Below are positions 1-13,434 of a DNA stretch of 64,000 bases, piece after piece (positions within the stretch are counted from its first letter, which is position 1; every line of letters starts with the position of its first letter). The translations under genes and the position numbers were made by a program. The DNA is from Amphiduros pacificus (Eukaryota; Annelida; Polychaeta; Phyllodocida; Hesionidae). The DNA is taken from the NCBI GenBank assembly GCA_949316495.1, contig OX439010.1:23937766-24001765 (forward strand), given 5' to 3'. The notes beneath the pieces are model-generated. The model was not told where the DNA came from and made no database searches. It was given only the letters and a program-made list of their open reading frames with translations.

Positions 1-444
1 GAATATATTTAATATTTTGGAATATTTTTCTCTGGAATTGTTTTATCTTTGTATTCTGCATCTGCTGTTTAAAGCACACCATTGTAATGCTCTGTATGCT
101 CTACGGTGAGAAATTCCCGAAAAACTTATTTCATCTCTTGAAGTACATCATATTTACCTTACGTAATCACCTCATGCACATGCCAACCATTGACATGACA
201 TCATTGACTAGCACATGCAGTGAGAAAAAACTGATGCAGTTCTCTATGGATGGGTAGTACATGGTGTTTATGGAAACAGTGGATTTCAAGTCTAATTTGA
301 CAATGAATACAGTCCTGAGTAGTTTATTCCTGAAAATCCATTCCACTAAGCATACATATTTCCTACCATTTTGACTTTTGCGTTTCATCCTATGAGATTT
401 CAAAATGCAAGAAATGAGTCAGAAATATACATGTTTACTTGCAG
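1..444. other. Upstream or intronic sequence, nothing recognised
   Basis: A/T-rich. It ends in a good acceptor, so at least its last part is intron. I see no promoter motif or other gene. Confidence 0.5.
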
Positions 445-668
445 CAGATCTCCAAGGTAGCAGATTTCTGGAAATTAGGAAGAATGAAGAAAGAGATTAC
501 GCAAACTCTGAAAACGGAGATCAGTGCCACGCTGATCTCCAAAAATGGAGTCCTTGTGCAGCAGTTCCAGAAAGACTTCAAGCATCTCACTGGACATCCA
601 CTGGAGTACCGGAAGTATGGATTCCAGTCACTGATTGATATGCTGGAGTCAATGCCGGATGTAGTCAG
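445..668 (+). CDS. Exon 1: LOTUS domain, main part
   Basis: Encodes residues 1-74. The acceptor TTGCAG ends at 444 and the donor is CAG|GTAGGT. The text MKKEITQTLK, then KNGVLVQQFQKDF, then GHPLEYRKYGFQSLIDML and PDVV follows the LOTUS pattern (helix, 'GV..-L..-Y/F', 'G..-PY-K-GF-SL--L---PDVV'). ATG at 484 could be the initiator, since most LOTUS-Tudor proteins begin a few residues before this helix. Ends in phase 2. Confidence 0.85.
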
Positions 669-3600
669 GTAGGTCATGTTACATCAATGCTCACATGATC
701 AGGCCCAAGAAAATAATAACCTTGTTTCTGATAAAGTGCCCTGAAAAAATAAGATTAGGGGTTATTTTTATTTGGGTTTTTTATTTTTTATTTTTTTGTT
801 TAGTGATGAAATATATTGAGAATGGATATATTTAAATGACAAAATAAAATATTTATAATTTCACTTAGAAATTTGAAAAAAAAACCTTAAAAAAAGGATA
901 GCTGGTTTGAACAAGGGTTTGTAGGGAAATAAGAAACAAGTTTCCTTTCTTTAATGAATTGATATGGTCATCCAGTGCTCCAGGAAGTGACCTTTGGCCA
1001 CTTTCAGGAATTTTTAAGTATGTTTTGCTACTCTTTACCAAGGTTTAATTTATGAAAACAGGTGGCTAATGTCAAGTGAAATTTTAAACCATTTTTCAAA
1101 TGCTGCACATTTCTACTCTAAAACTACTCTAAAATATTGCTTGGAATAGCTGAACTGATTTAAAAATATAGAGGCATTACACAGTTTAAAAGCAGTGCAG
1201 CTTGGTTAAGGAATAACATATGACTTGTCAAGTGTCATCTGTTGAAAGATATTGTGCTTGAACTATTTTTTATGCTCAAATATCTTCAAGAAGCTGGTCA
1301 ACTTGTAATTAGTAGAGTACACACTAATGTAGAGGAAATGTATGTTAAAGAAAGTTTATAACACCATTACAGGATAAAAATCATGAAGTTGTACTTGTAA
1401 GATACTTCTAAACACCAAAGAGATATGTTTTTAAATCACTGCTTTAAAATAGGGGCATTGACTGTTTGACCTTTAGCACCTAAAGCATTAATTAGCCAAT
1501 GTAAATAAACTTCAAAATGATTGGCAGGACTGACCATTATTTATATTTTCCAGGGTTAGTTACCTGTGTTCATAAATATGATGATTTATAATTATGATTA
1601 TTCAATGAGGAATTAGGGTCAAAAATTCAAAATCCAAGTGACTTGATATCATTTCCATAAATGCATTGTAACAAGTCGCAGATTTGGCCATGGATGATTG
1701 TGACTATATAAGGTCACACACAACCAATACACTGTGACCATATTGTGTCACACATGAGGTACATTTAATTTTGACCAAACAGATATTTGGCTCTAATTAT
1801 TGAGAGATAAATGGGCAATGTCATGAATGACCTAACAGCCTTTGAGGACATTGCATACAAAAACTATAAAAAATTGATAAAAAAATTGTTTGATTTTGCA
1901 GCATTGAGTATTCTGAGACAAATGACCAGCATAAGTTGTATGGCATTCCAGTAAAGGACACATTTATGTCTTCCTTCCTGAAGAAGAACAAGGCTCGGGA
2001 GCCGAGAGGTTGGTATATCTTCAATCATAACTATCACTAATAGGGTTAACAGGGTACTCAGGGAAAAGGCATTAAACGATCGACTAAGACAATAAGTCCT
2101 CAATGTAGTCATTTCTTGTAGCAGCAGTGAAGAAATCGTTAGAGATGAAAAATAAAAATGGACATGGGTCTACAAAGGAATCCAGTTATTTTTCTTAACA
2201 TATCCCATCGTTCTTAGTCGTATGATCAATCATTACTGAGAGATTGATAAAGATTTATCCTAACCTTCTGGAAAACATTGCAATTAGACAGACAAGAGGA
2301 AAATGAATGAATGTCAGGGGATAATGTCATGCGAAAATCAATGTATACAGGATCAGATGAAATCATGCAATAGACATGCTGAGTTACATACCATATTATC
2401 CCTAATAGCTGCCCTCTACCTAATTACTGCCTCCCCTCCTGTCTGAAGCCTGACCAGGTCTTGTTGGCTGGGGTAGTGGAGCTGCAGACTTGCAATCACA
2501 CAGGGCTTTCTCACTCATTAATATGTAAACAGTTCTCACAGCTTCACTTGCAATACTCATGCAAACATACCAAAGAAAATACACCCCTTGCAATGTTTGC
2601 TACAAACACCTGTTTAATATTTCTCAATTTCACATGATGTTCCGGTCAGGGGCCGTGGCGCAGTTGGTTAGAGCGCCAGCTTATTAGCAGTAGTTCCTCT
2701 TTGGTGATCCAAAGGTCGTGGGTTCGAACCCTGGCTGTGCAAGGATTGAACTTATGATACAATTTCCCGTATGAGCTGAGGCATGTGCCTAAAGGGTTAA
2801 CCTGTTGTCCTTGTAAATCTGTGACCGGGTGGGTTGTCATGTCAAGGACCTGCGACATGACAATGCAGTGAGGCAACACTATATCTGCTACAAGTAGGTC
2901 TCATCACAAAATGACTGAAATAATGTTGAAACTAAATGTTGAAAGTGATGTAAAACCCCAAACAAACAAACAAACACATGATGTTCCACTGTAAACAACT
3001 CCTAATGTTTGCGTCAATGTGTAATATCTGACACCTGAATGCTGAGTGAGGGTCAGAGTATGGTGCCCAGTAGCACACCCCAGCCTTTTGTAACTTAATT
3101 GGTTAATTACCCTATAGGCATGTAATCAAGTGGGGGAACTACAGGGCTCAACACTGATTATAAGAGATTGTCATTTTCAATACTTAACATGCTGAGTTGT
3201 TTTGTGTCTGGACTGACATATTCATTTTTATTAGTTCATCTAAAATATATTGAATAATACTGTGCTGTGCAATTATTCTTCAAGCGCAATAAGATGTGAC
3301 CATTTAGTTACTAAACATCTATTTTGTATCTGAAAAACAGTCAATTTTGAACCCTGGTCTTTGCACGTTAGTGGCTCCCTCAGAGTCAATGTTTCCGCCC
3401 CTGGGGCAGCAATTAGGAATAATATGGTATATTCATGACCAAAAAGATGTTTTTCTTGCACGATTTGGAGCCAAGTTTGCTCAGTACCATACATGGAAAT
3501 GTATGAGTATATAACATGGTGCGACATTAAGGATTTTAGTCACTTGCCTGAAAAGTTAGACTGCCCTTAAATCTACTGGGCCATTTTATAATTTTGACCT

Positions 3601-6600
3601 AACTATTGACCTATAACATAAAGCAGTGAAAATATGTAATCTATCATATAAATATATATCAGTAGATTTTTAAAAACAGGCCTCTACTGGACCAGAGGCT
3701 CAAAAAACCTTCAGGGCCATTGAGCCAGTGCTGATGTCGAGGCCTGTATTGCACCCTGGGATTTCTTTGTCAGCTGATGGAAGATTTTGCTTCATTACAG
3801 ATTGTTGCCCCCAGCCATTGTCCTCAGCATGCTCAGCCCAGCCAATCACAAAGCTGCATTATTTGGTTGAATAAATCGTTGTTTAGATGAACTTTGCAAA
3901 TTTCAGACAAGCCAAAAAATCCCAGAGGAGGAAGCAAGAACTGTGAAGGAAAGGGGCAAAAAAGCCAGAGTGGAAAAAGTGAGACAGACAGACTAATTTG
4001 GAAAATATACTAAAGTACTAATCATTGCTATCATTGATACTAATCTGGCTAACATTTGTACCAGGACTTTTAATTTTGGTTTTTGGCCACTGGCCCAAAT
4101 GAGTAGGCCATCACACCGGTACGCGATATTATCGATATACCGGTATACAGACATCGATACGATAACCGGTATTGTCATACTGGTGCTTCGATATATTAGT
4201 TGTATCGAATTGGGCCCTCATTTCATCATAATAACACAGATTTTTGCCTCGATATTTTACGCATCGTAAGTTTTTTAATCTTTCAAATGTAAATACGACG
4301 ACTGAGGGATCCTTCATTGCGCAATATATTAATATTTCAATGGGAATCAACACGTGGTGACAGCACTCCAATCGTTTTCGCGCCAAAAATAAGAGCTTCT
4401 CCCCGTCACTTCCGGTTTTCAAAATGACGAACTCGTGTTGCGTATGCATATTTAAGCATTGTTAAATTCACATTTTCTCCGATTTGAGCAAGATATACAC
4501 TTATTAATAGGAGGCGGACTACTGTTGACACGTCGTAGAATATTTCTGTGTGTATTCTAAGCCCAAGATATTAAATATATCGCCGTTTGGGGAGCTTGCA
4601 CCCGGACAGATAAAGACAGTCAATTATTCTATTTCGGTTCAGTAATATCGATATGTATCGAATATTGATAAATCATCGATACGTATCGTATCGTATCGAT
4701 GAAATCCAACGATATGATGCCCTACAAATGAGTCAGCTTTTCTCAGGTCAAGTGGCCTTTTTTGTTCAAAACAACTGGCTCATAATATAGAACAATGAAA
4801 ATATAATAAATAACAAATGTCCTAAGTTTGAAATACAACTACATGAGTGAAATTATTATGTGGATTAAAGACATGCAGTTATTATGTGCTGGATGAGAAT
4901 TTGTTCAATAATAAGAAAAACAAATAGAAAAAGCAAGTCACATTAGCAATCTCAAAACTGATCAAAACTGATAAAACAGAGAATAGAAGCAGATTTAGTG
5001 AACAAAAAAGATGCCCAACACACCATGCTGATACAATATATCTTTATTATCAGGACTTATTTTATGTAAGTAGAAGCTAAGAAACAAGGATAAAGGACTG
5101 ATAACCTACAGGAGAAACAAGAAAAAAATCTTGTATAACATAACATGTCAAGGAAGTTATTCTGTTAAAGGGGGAGTTCCTAATAATCTAACCTAATTTT
5201 TTTTTAACATGTAATGAAATATATGGTAATAAGATATCATATCACACACATCCTACATTAATCTGGCCAACTGTTTATTTACAAAGTGGATCTTTGTTGT
5301 GGCAGCAGGCTGTCCTGGAAAGAAAGGTCGGGTTCGGGAGGGTAATAAAACTTCGGAGATTATACGTCACGGGTGTAACTCCTTTTCCCGGGAAACTGGG
5401 TCTCACAATGGTGGGTGAAGCTGGCCCCTCAACATGTACTCAAAATAAGCTGCTCTCATTGTCAGGGGAATTGTGTGTCATAAATATTTGTGACAAAAGT
5501 AATTGACAAGGGATCAATGTTTTCAATTCCCCAAAAATTGTGGCAACAAAAGTTTGAAATACACAAAATACGCAGGTTTGAAACACAACCAGGGTTATCT
5601 ATGAAGAGAATATTTTGTTCTTGAGTCAGAATATGGTAACAGTTGGGCCTGAAACAATGACTACCAGAGGTTCCCTAGGCTAAAATGAACTGTAATTCTT
5701 ATTAGACCACATCACAAACCTAGTGAGGATTAGATTAGCTGAACAGAGGTCATTTCACAATCCACAAAACAGAGGAAAGAAGTTCTAGACAAGTCTCCAC
5801 TACTGATGCCATGATCAAGTGGCAGTGTCAGAAACACTAGCATAGTGGGTGTCAGGGTGCTGAAATGAGAGGTGAATGTAGATACCTCAGTGATTCAATG
5901 TGCTGTCCCCAGGAAAACATTTACCAAAATATTGTCAAATTTAAAGAAAATGGTCCTTAATTTTAAAACCTCTTTTAACTATTATTCTATATGAACATGT
6001 TTGTGATATGCAAGTCTTTTCAAGATTTTAAACTTTGAGTATATACTTTGTGGTCCATACAAATGACTGAAAAATAAGATCAGTTAAATCGCATGGCCAA
6101 GGTTCATGTTTTGTTTTCATAATTGTTAATTGGCACAGTGTGATATGTTGTGTCATAACATACTATCTGCTATCATAACATATACTATTTTGATTTGTTG
6201 AAGATCATCCCCACTGTCAGACTCTTCTCAATCACAGTTTGCAGGCTACGAGTCTTGTTTGTTGTGGGGGGTCAAATTGCCATCCCTGAACTTTACCCTG
6301 CTCAATAAAGCTACCTGAAGGTGGCGCAGACCCACTTCTTTCATCCTCAGATGATCCACATAAACTTTGGACCTCTATTATGTCAGAAACACTTGTTGAA
6401 CAATCACTATCTGTAAAATCTCCCTCCGACTCCATGATGCTGGGCCAGGGGTTTTCCCAAAATGTTACACTCTCTACGTCACCACCCCACGTGACAGGGG
6501 GTAATAAAATTCCGGACTGACTTCGGAGATATGTCATGATCCAAACTTTGAAGTGAAATTTGATCATCACAACGTTTACAAGATACACTTGAAATTTGTG

Positions 6601-9600
6601 AGATGACTACTGGCAACCAAATGAATGATTTTATGACAAAAAAACACATGGTTTGGGGTACAACCCAATTATTAGGAACTCCCCCTTTAATCTGTTAACA
6701 TGAAGTTGATGTGACACCAGTTTGATAACAGTTTGATTAAGTGAGTACCCTAACAAGCAAGGCGTAGGTGTAACCATGGTAACCTTTTCTTTTGGCTCTT
6801 GTAAAATGAGATTGACCTTTGACATCACATGTCAGAGAGCCACTAGCACAGAAAGCATCATAACTTGCTCCTATACACACTCCACCAGAGGTTGATGGTG
6901 GTGAACCTATCACTCTCTGGCAACCTGTGGTTATAATTGTAGCAAAACTTGTCCATATGTAGTCATGATAAAAGAACATGGTGCAGGTACTCACTATAGC
7001 TTTGTGGTACCTCCATAATATATTCTTATTCTCAAAATGTCTTTAACTTGAAAATCCTTGTGTTATTCTCTGCACAGCTCTTCCTGTCAACTTACAGATT
7101 CATCCAATGACCCAGTTTTGGCATGTTCTGCCCCATGTTGACCCAGTTTCAGCACACAACACCCTCACAGGGCAACTGCTGTAACCCTACACTGTCTCTG
7201 ATTCTGACACTGAGGTTTATAATATCAGCTTCTTTCTCATATCCCCCTTCAGTACCCCTACTCAGCAATGCTCAGATTATACATGTTATATGACCTACAT
7301 GCTGTGTCACTCAGACCCTGGGCAAGAGGCCCACAAAAGGAGCCACACTATCTACAGAGGCACACACAAACGATTAGAGGTGATAGGTTTACCACCATCA
7401 CCCTCTGGTGGAGTGTGTATACAGTTGGGCATACAACCCGGGAATACGTCATGTTCCAATTATAGCATCAGCTGCCCATTCATTCCCTGCTCCTCTATAT
7501 TCTATTACACAGCTTATCTGGACCCTGGCCTCACCCACCTCAGAGGGACACCACTTTTGTTCAAAACCTGCTCTCACAGAAACTTCACTCAAGAAAATAC
7601 TATTTAAAGCATTGGTGAAACCTGACTTTCAGACACATTTTCTTTACATAACATGAATGTTTATACCCTAAACAGTGCTTTTATGTAGTAGTACCCAAAA
7701 TATTCTCTGTTAACAAATTTCTGTGGCACTTGAAAGTTGATCAGTTGTCTGCTAAAACCTACACCAGCAATTGAACACTTTGTCAACAAGCTTTGTTTAG
7801 CTGGTATGTGATCTTGTGTAAACACCTAATGAGTTACCAGTTGTGCACCTGTCCAGCTTGGGAAACAGGGTGAAGATGTTTTGTACAATTTATCAATTTA
7901 TTGCCAGGAGTATACTTCAGAACAATATAAGATTATTTTAATATTATTTGAATCAATGAAATAACTCATGGTTGTGAAAAATATTTTATGGTTGTGACAA
8001 ATATCTTATGGTTGTGAAAGATATATCATTTATGGGAAAAGTATACTATTTATTTGAAAAGTATCTTATGCATGTGAAAACCTTTCTGTCAAAAAGGGAA
8101 GACATGACTCAAAGGTTGCATGGAATCCCCCTTACTTAAAGGCTGTGATATTGAAAAAGTGACATTAAACCCTTTGATCACTGGTTTGGCTTTAATCACA
8201 AGGACTTTGAATGGAATTTTTTTAAACTTTTTGCAAACATATATAATATAAAAAATAAAGACATTTTGAGAATAAGAATATATTATGGAGGTACCACAAA
8301 GCTATAGTGAGTACCTGCACCATGTTCTTTTATCATGACTACATATGGACAAGTTTTGCTACAATTACAGGCCTTGACATTAACATTTGTGACCCACTTG
8401 CCCACTGGGCAAGTAAAATTGACAATCTACTTGCCCTGAAATACAATTCACTTGCCCGGATAGAAAAATAAAAGCTATTTTTGAATAAAATAAGGATTTG
8501 TATTTTATATCTTATTTTATCAAAATTATCAAATTATTTTATCAAAATCTGTTCAACCTGTTCTTTTCACCAAAACTCGCACTAAAATACACTGATGAGA
8601 TGTTCCAAATGTCTCAGCATCATGATGTTGTTCATGGAAAATTCCAAGAATTTTTGACTGGTACCCGATCATTATTTATATAAAATCTAAGTAGATATTA
8701 TGATAGGGGACCAGATTAAGAAACGCATTCGATTTATGTGTAAAGTCGTGCACGGTTGCAAAATGAGTCTATGTTAAATGCAGTACGAATCCCGAAAATG
8801 TGCTCGACTTTTGAACAAGAGTGCACCCGGCCAAGATAATCAATCGCAGACAAAATGGCGGCAATCGCATTCGAAGCTCTGTGCACAGTGATGAAAATTA
8901 ATTTTTATTGGCTCTGGGGTATATTATTTCAAGATTACAGCACTTGCCCACCGGGCAAGTGGAAGAGAAACATCCAGTTGCCCGGACTTGCCCGACACAT
9001 GTTAAATATAGCTCCGGGCAACCGGGCCACCGGTTAATGTCGAGGCCTGAATTATAACCACAGGTTGCCAGAGAGTGATAGGTTCACCATGTCGCCCTCT
9101 GGTGGAGTTTGGCAAATGGCCTTTCAACTTTCTCATCATCCTGTTGTACCAAAATGGCCCCATTGGCATAGTCGCGCGTGTCTGTGTACAGCTTATATGG
9201 CTCGTTTATGCAAGGAAGTGCATAATGTTTATGCCTCTTAACAGCCCTTTTAGTCTTTGAAATGCCCTCTCTTGAAGCTTGCCCCAAATAAAAGGCTTCT
9301 TGCATGTTAGGTCAATTAAAGGCTCTGCTACATGATGTGCATAATTTGGGATGCATTGCCGATAATGCCCACTCATACCAAGTAAGGGCCTAACTTCTTT
9401 CACATCTCTTGGTGATTGCAGTTGTACTCCCAAATGTTAAAGTTACATAATGTCTTATGTCTCCAGGTGCTGCAGCGCTCAAAAGCCACCCTGCCTCTGG
9501 TTATGAATTCTATTTTAGTTTGCTGGGCACTGTGGTTCAAAAGATTTGTGACCTGGCTTTCTAAACACATTGTAAATTGGTTAGCCACTTACAGTCCAAT

Positions 9601-12600
9601 TGATCTGGCCCCTACCTACACTCTGTTGTAATTTTTTTCTGTCATTCTTAGGCTTCCTGTATTCTCCTGCAGCCACAACACCACTTAACGCCTTGATTTG
9701 CGTGACCATGCCACTCACCTCTCTCATTTAAAACATATTATTTCGAAATGCTTTGTTTTGACTTTGTTCTCACTGATTTCAATTATCAGCGTTCACAGTT
9801 TTGCATCTTGTCTTTGTTTCCACTGCTTTGAGTCGTGTCTTCCCTGTTGACAGAAATGCTTTCACACGTGGATCGATTTTAATTGCGTTTTAAATGATAA
9901 ATAAAGGTATATACATAATATTATCACAAATTACGTTTTGCAGGTTGAGAACAGAACAAAACCATCCATTATTGCGCAATATATTAACAATCGTTTTCGC
10001 GCTAAAAACAAGAGCCTCTTCCCGTCACTTCCGCCTTTCAAAATTGCGACCACGTGTTGCGCTGAGTCGTGTCTTCCTTGTTGACAGAAATGCTTTCACA
10101 CGCGGATCGATTTTAATTGCATTTCAAATGATAAATAATGAAAACGCTTTGTTTTGAGGCTAAAATCAATGATGTGGAGAAATTCTCGACGTAACTGTGA
10201 TAATATTAAGTACATACCTTTATTTATCATTTAAAACGCAATTAAAATCGATCAGCTATGGATATGAAAGTTCAATTTGACATGTTGGCCGCTCCACTTT
10301 TGTCTCGTGGGCACCCAGACGCTAAGATAAAGGAAGTTACGTACATCGTATTACGTTTTGTGATAATATTGGGTAAATACCTTTATTTATCATTTAAAAT
10401 GCAATCAAAATCGATCCGCTACGTGTGATATTTGTTATTTCGAAAATATGAACATCGTATTTACGTTTTACCGTAATTACTCGTGTATAAGACGGCTAAT
10501 ATCTTATATTTTAAGCATATTTACGTTTCACTTTTAAAAGGACCGCCAAGCTTCAGCTTAAGCTTGAATGGTAGCAGAGCCGATATCTCTTGAAAAACCA
10601 ACTCGTCTTATATTCGGAAATTGTTTTTTTTCAAGTAAAATAACCTCAATTTTGGGGGGTCGTCTTATACACGAGTCGTCTTATACACGAGTAAATACGG
10701 TATATAGAAGTAGTAATGATGCTGGCAGCAGATGTCACTCTGGCTACCTGTATTAACCTATATAGAATTAGTGATGATGCTGACAGCAGATGTCACTCTG
10801 GCTACCTGTATTAACCTATATAGAAGTAGTAATGATGCTGGCAGCAGATGTCACTCTGGCTACCTGTATTAAGCTATATAGAAGTAGTGATGATGCTGGC
10901 AGCAGATGTCACTCTGGCTACCTGTATTAACCTATATAGAGGTAGTGATGATGCTGGCAGCAGATGTCGCTCTGGCTACCTGTATTGACCTATATATAAG
11001 TAGTGATGATGCTGACAGCAGATGTCACTCTGGCTACCTGTATTAACCTATAGATATAGAAGTAGAGGTGATGCTGGCAGAAGATGTCACTCTGGCTACC
11101 TATATTAACCTATATAGAAGCAGTGGTGATGCTGGCAGCAGATGTCGCTCTGGCTACCTGTATTAACCTATATAGAGGTAGTGATGATGCTGGCAGCAGA
11201 TGTCGCTCTGGCTACCTGTATTGACCTATATATAAGTAGTGATGATGCTGACAGCAGATGTCACTCTGGCTACCTGTATTAACCTATAGATATAGAAGTA
11301 GAGGTGATGCTGGCAGAAGATGTCACTCTGGCTACCTATATTAACCTATATAGAAGCAGTGGTGATGCTGGCAGCAGATGTCGCTCTGGCTACCTGTGTT
11401 AACCTATATAGAAGTAGTAATGATGCTGGCAGCAGATGTCACTCTGGCTACCTGTATTACCGGTTTATTGACTGAGATAATCAGTCAATACTTGAAAACA
11501 AATCATGAAATAATAATAACTTTACTATTCTATTCAGGCCTTGACAATAAAAATGAAGTCAATGACTGGAAAAATCAAGGCTGAAAATAGCCCCTAAACA
11601 TTATATTTTGGCTCATTCACGCAGAAGAGTAAAAATTGATAGTTGTTTACTGAAATAATAATTAAAAAAAAAACATTCCTTGACCATTAAGCCATTGCTG
11701 TTATATATAAATAATGAATTATGTGGCCACTGTTTCATTGTTTCAATTCGGATGGCAATCTCCATGAGAGGGCGACATGGTGGAATATTGCGTTTGCCTT
11801 TTTAGAAATGCAGTGACAGAATTTGTTTGTCAATAAATTTATTTGATCAATTCCTTTTATTTATGTTACCAGCACTTAATATGTTATTTGGCACTGGCAC
11901 TATTTCGTAAATGCACTTTATATTCAGTATTACTGTGATTGACCTGATTTTCAGATATTGATGGCAGAACTGGAAAAGGAACCAAAACGAAAAAATCGAA
12001 GAGCAGTGGCAAGAAGCCAGAAAAAATAAACACAAAAAATTGTTCTGGAAGTAAGGAAACAGAAGTAGAAATAAATGCACATATGGAATGTCATAATACA
12101 TATTGAAATTATCAAACTTAGCGTGCAAGTTATAGATATAATAAAATGGATGATCAAGATTTATGGAAGAACTTATAACATCTCACTGTGGTCAAGACTT
12201 CATGTGACTTTGAAGGGGTCATCGGAGATCTTATAACATCTTTCTGTGACCTTAAAGGGGTCATCGGAGATCTTATAACATCTTTCTGTGACCTTAAAGG
12301 GGTCAGAGGAGATCTTTTAAAATCTCACTGTGGTCAAGACTTCCTGTGACTTTGAAGGGGTCATCGGAGATCTTATCAAATCTTTCTGTGACCTTGAAGG
12401 GGTCATCGGAGATCTTATAACATCTTTCTGTGACCTTGAAGGGGTCAGAGGAGATCTTTTAAAATCTCACTGTGGTCAAGACTTCCTGTGACTTTGAAGG
12501 GGTCATCGGAGATCTTATCAAATCTTTCTGTGACCTTGAAGGGGTCAGAGGAGATCTTATCAAATCTCATTGTGATCAAGACTTCCTGTCACCTTGAGGG

Positions 12601-13389
12601 GGGTCAATAGAAATATTATAATATTTCTACAGGGTCAAGACTTCTACAGAGTCAAGACTTCCTGTGACCTTGAAGATGAATAGGAGATCTTGTAACATTT
12701 CATGATAGATGAAATTGTCAAAAGTTAATATTTCATGGAAGTGTACAAGTTATCTTTTGAAAAAGAAGCAATATTTTTGTATATTATTTATCAAAGTTTT
12801 AATATTTTTATAGTTTTATCTTCAAATGAAAAAAAATTCATGAACAGGACATTTTGCATATATGCATTGGTTTAATGATTTAATTCAAACTTGCACACTT
12901 TGATCCAGTCATGATCGAGGTGACACTTTTCTAGCCAGATGGAACATTTATTCTTAAATGCGATCATCACACCATCTGTAGTATAACTGTTCAGCATTTA
13001 TTCATTCAACTTATTTCATAAAGGCAAAAAGTTTATAAAATCTGTCACCACTGACTGTCATATTACACTATCATTACCTACTGGGGTCATTTGAGGTCAA
13101 ACAGGAAACTTTGCCTTGCTGGGGCTGTCAATCAACACTGCTTCACTTTTGAGGCACACATTTTGACAATTTTGAGGACAGCATGTTGTAATGCACAATT
13201 GCCACTACAATGTATGTACACTGTGATTTGTGGTGCCATGTGTAATTAAAAAGTGTAGCAGTGTTGAATGACAGCCTCAAGCATCTCAACATCAATCAAT
13301 ACTAATGAGCCAAAGCTACAACGTCCTGCACACTGCACACGTTTACACACACATTTACACACACGTTTACACACACGTTTACACACACG

Positions 13390-13434
<45 letters not shown>

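Larger units (their letters stand above)
2009..3906. other. Intron 2: SINE and an element remnant
   Basis: Apart from the SINE and the CAGGCC-type remnant listed separately, I see nothing in 2009-2630 or 2988-3516. Confidence 0.5.

Noticed and set aside
2644-2735. Functional tRNA gene
   Set aside because: The A and B boxes belong to a SINE with target duplications; the sequence does not fold as a complete standard tRNA and runs into the SINE body.
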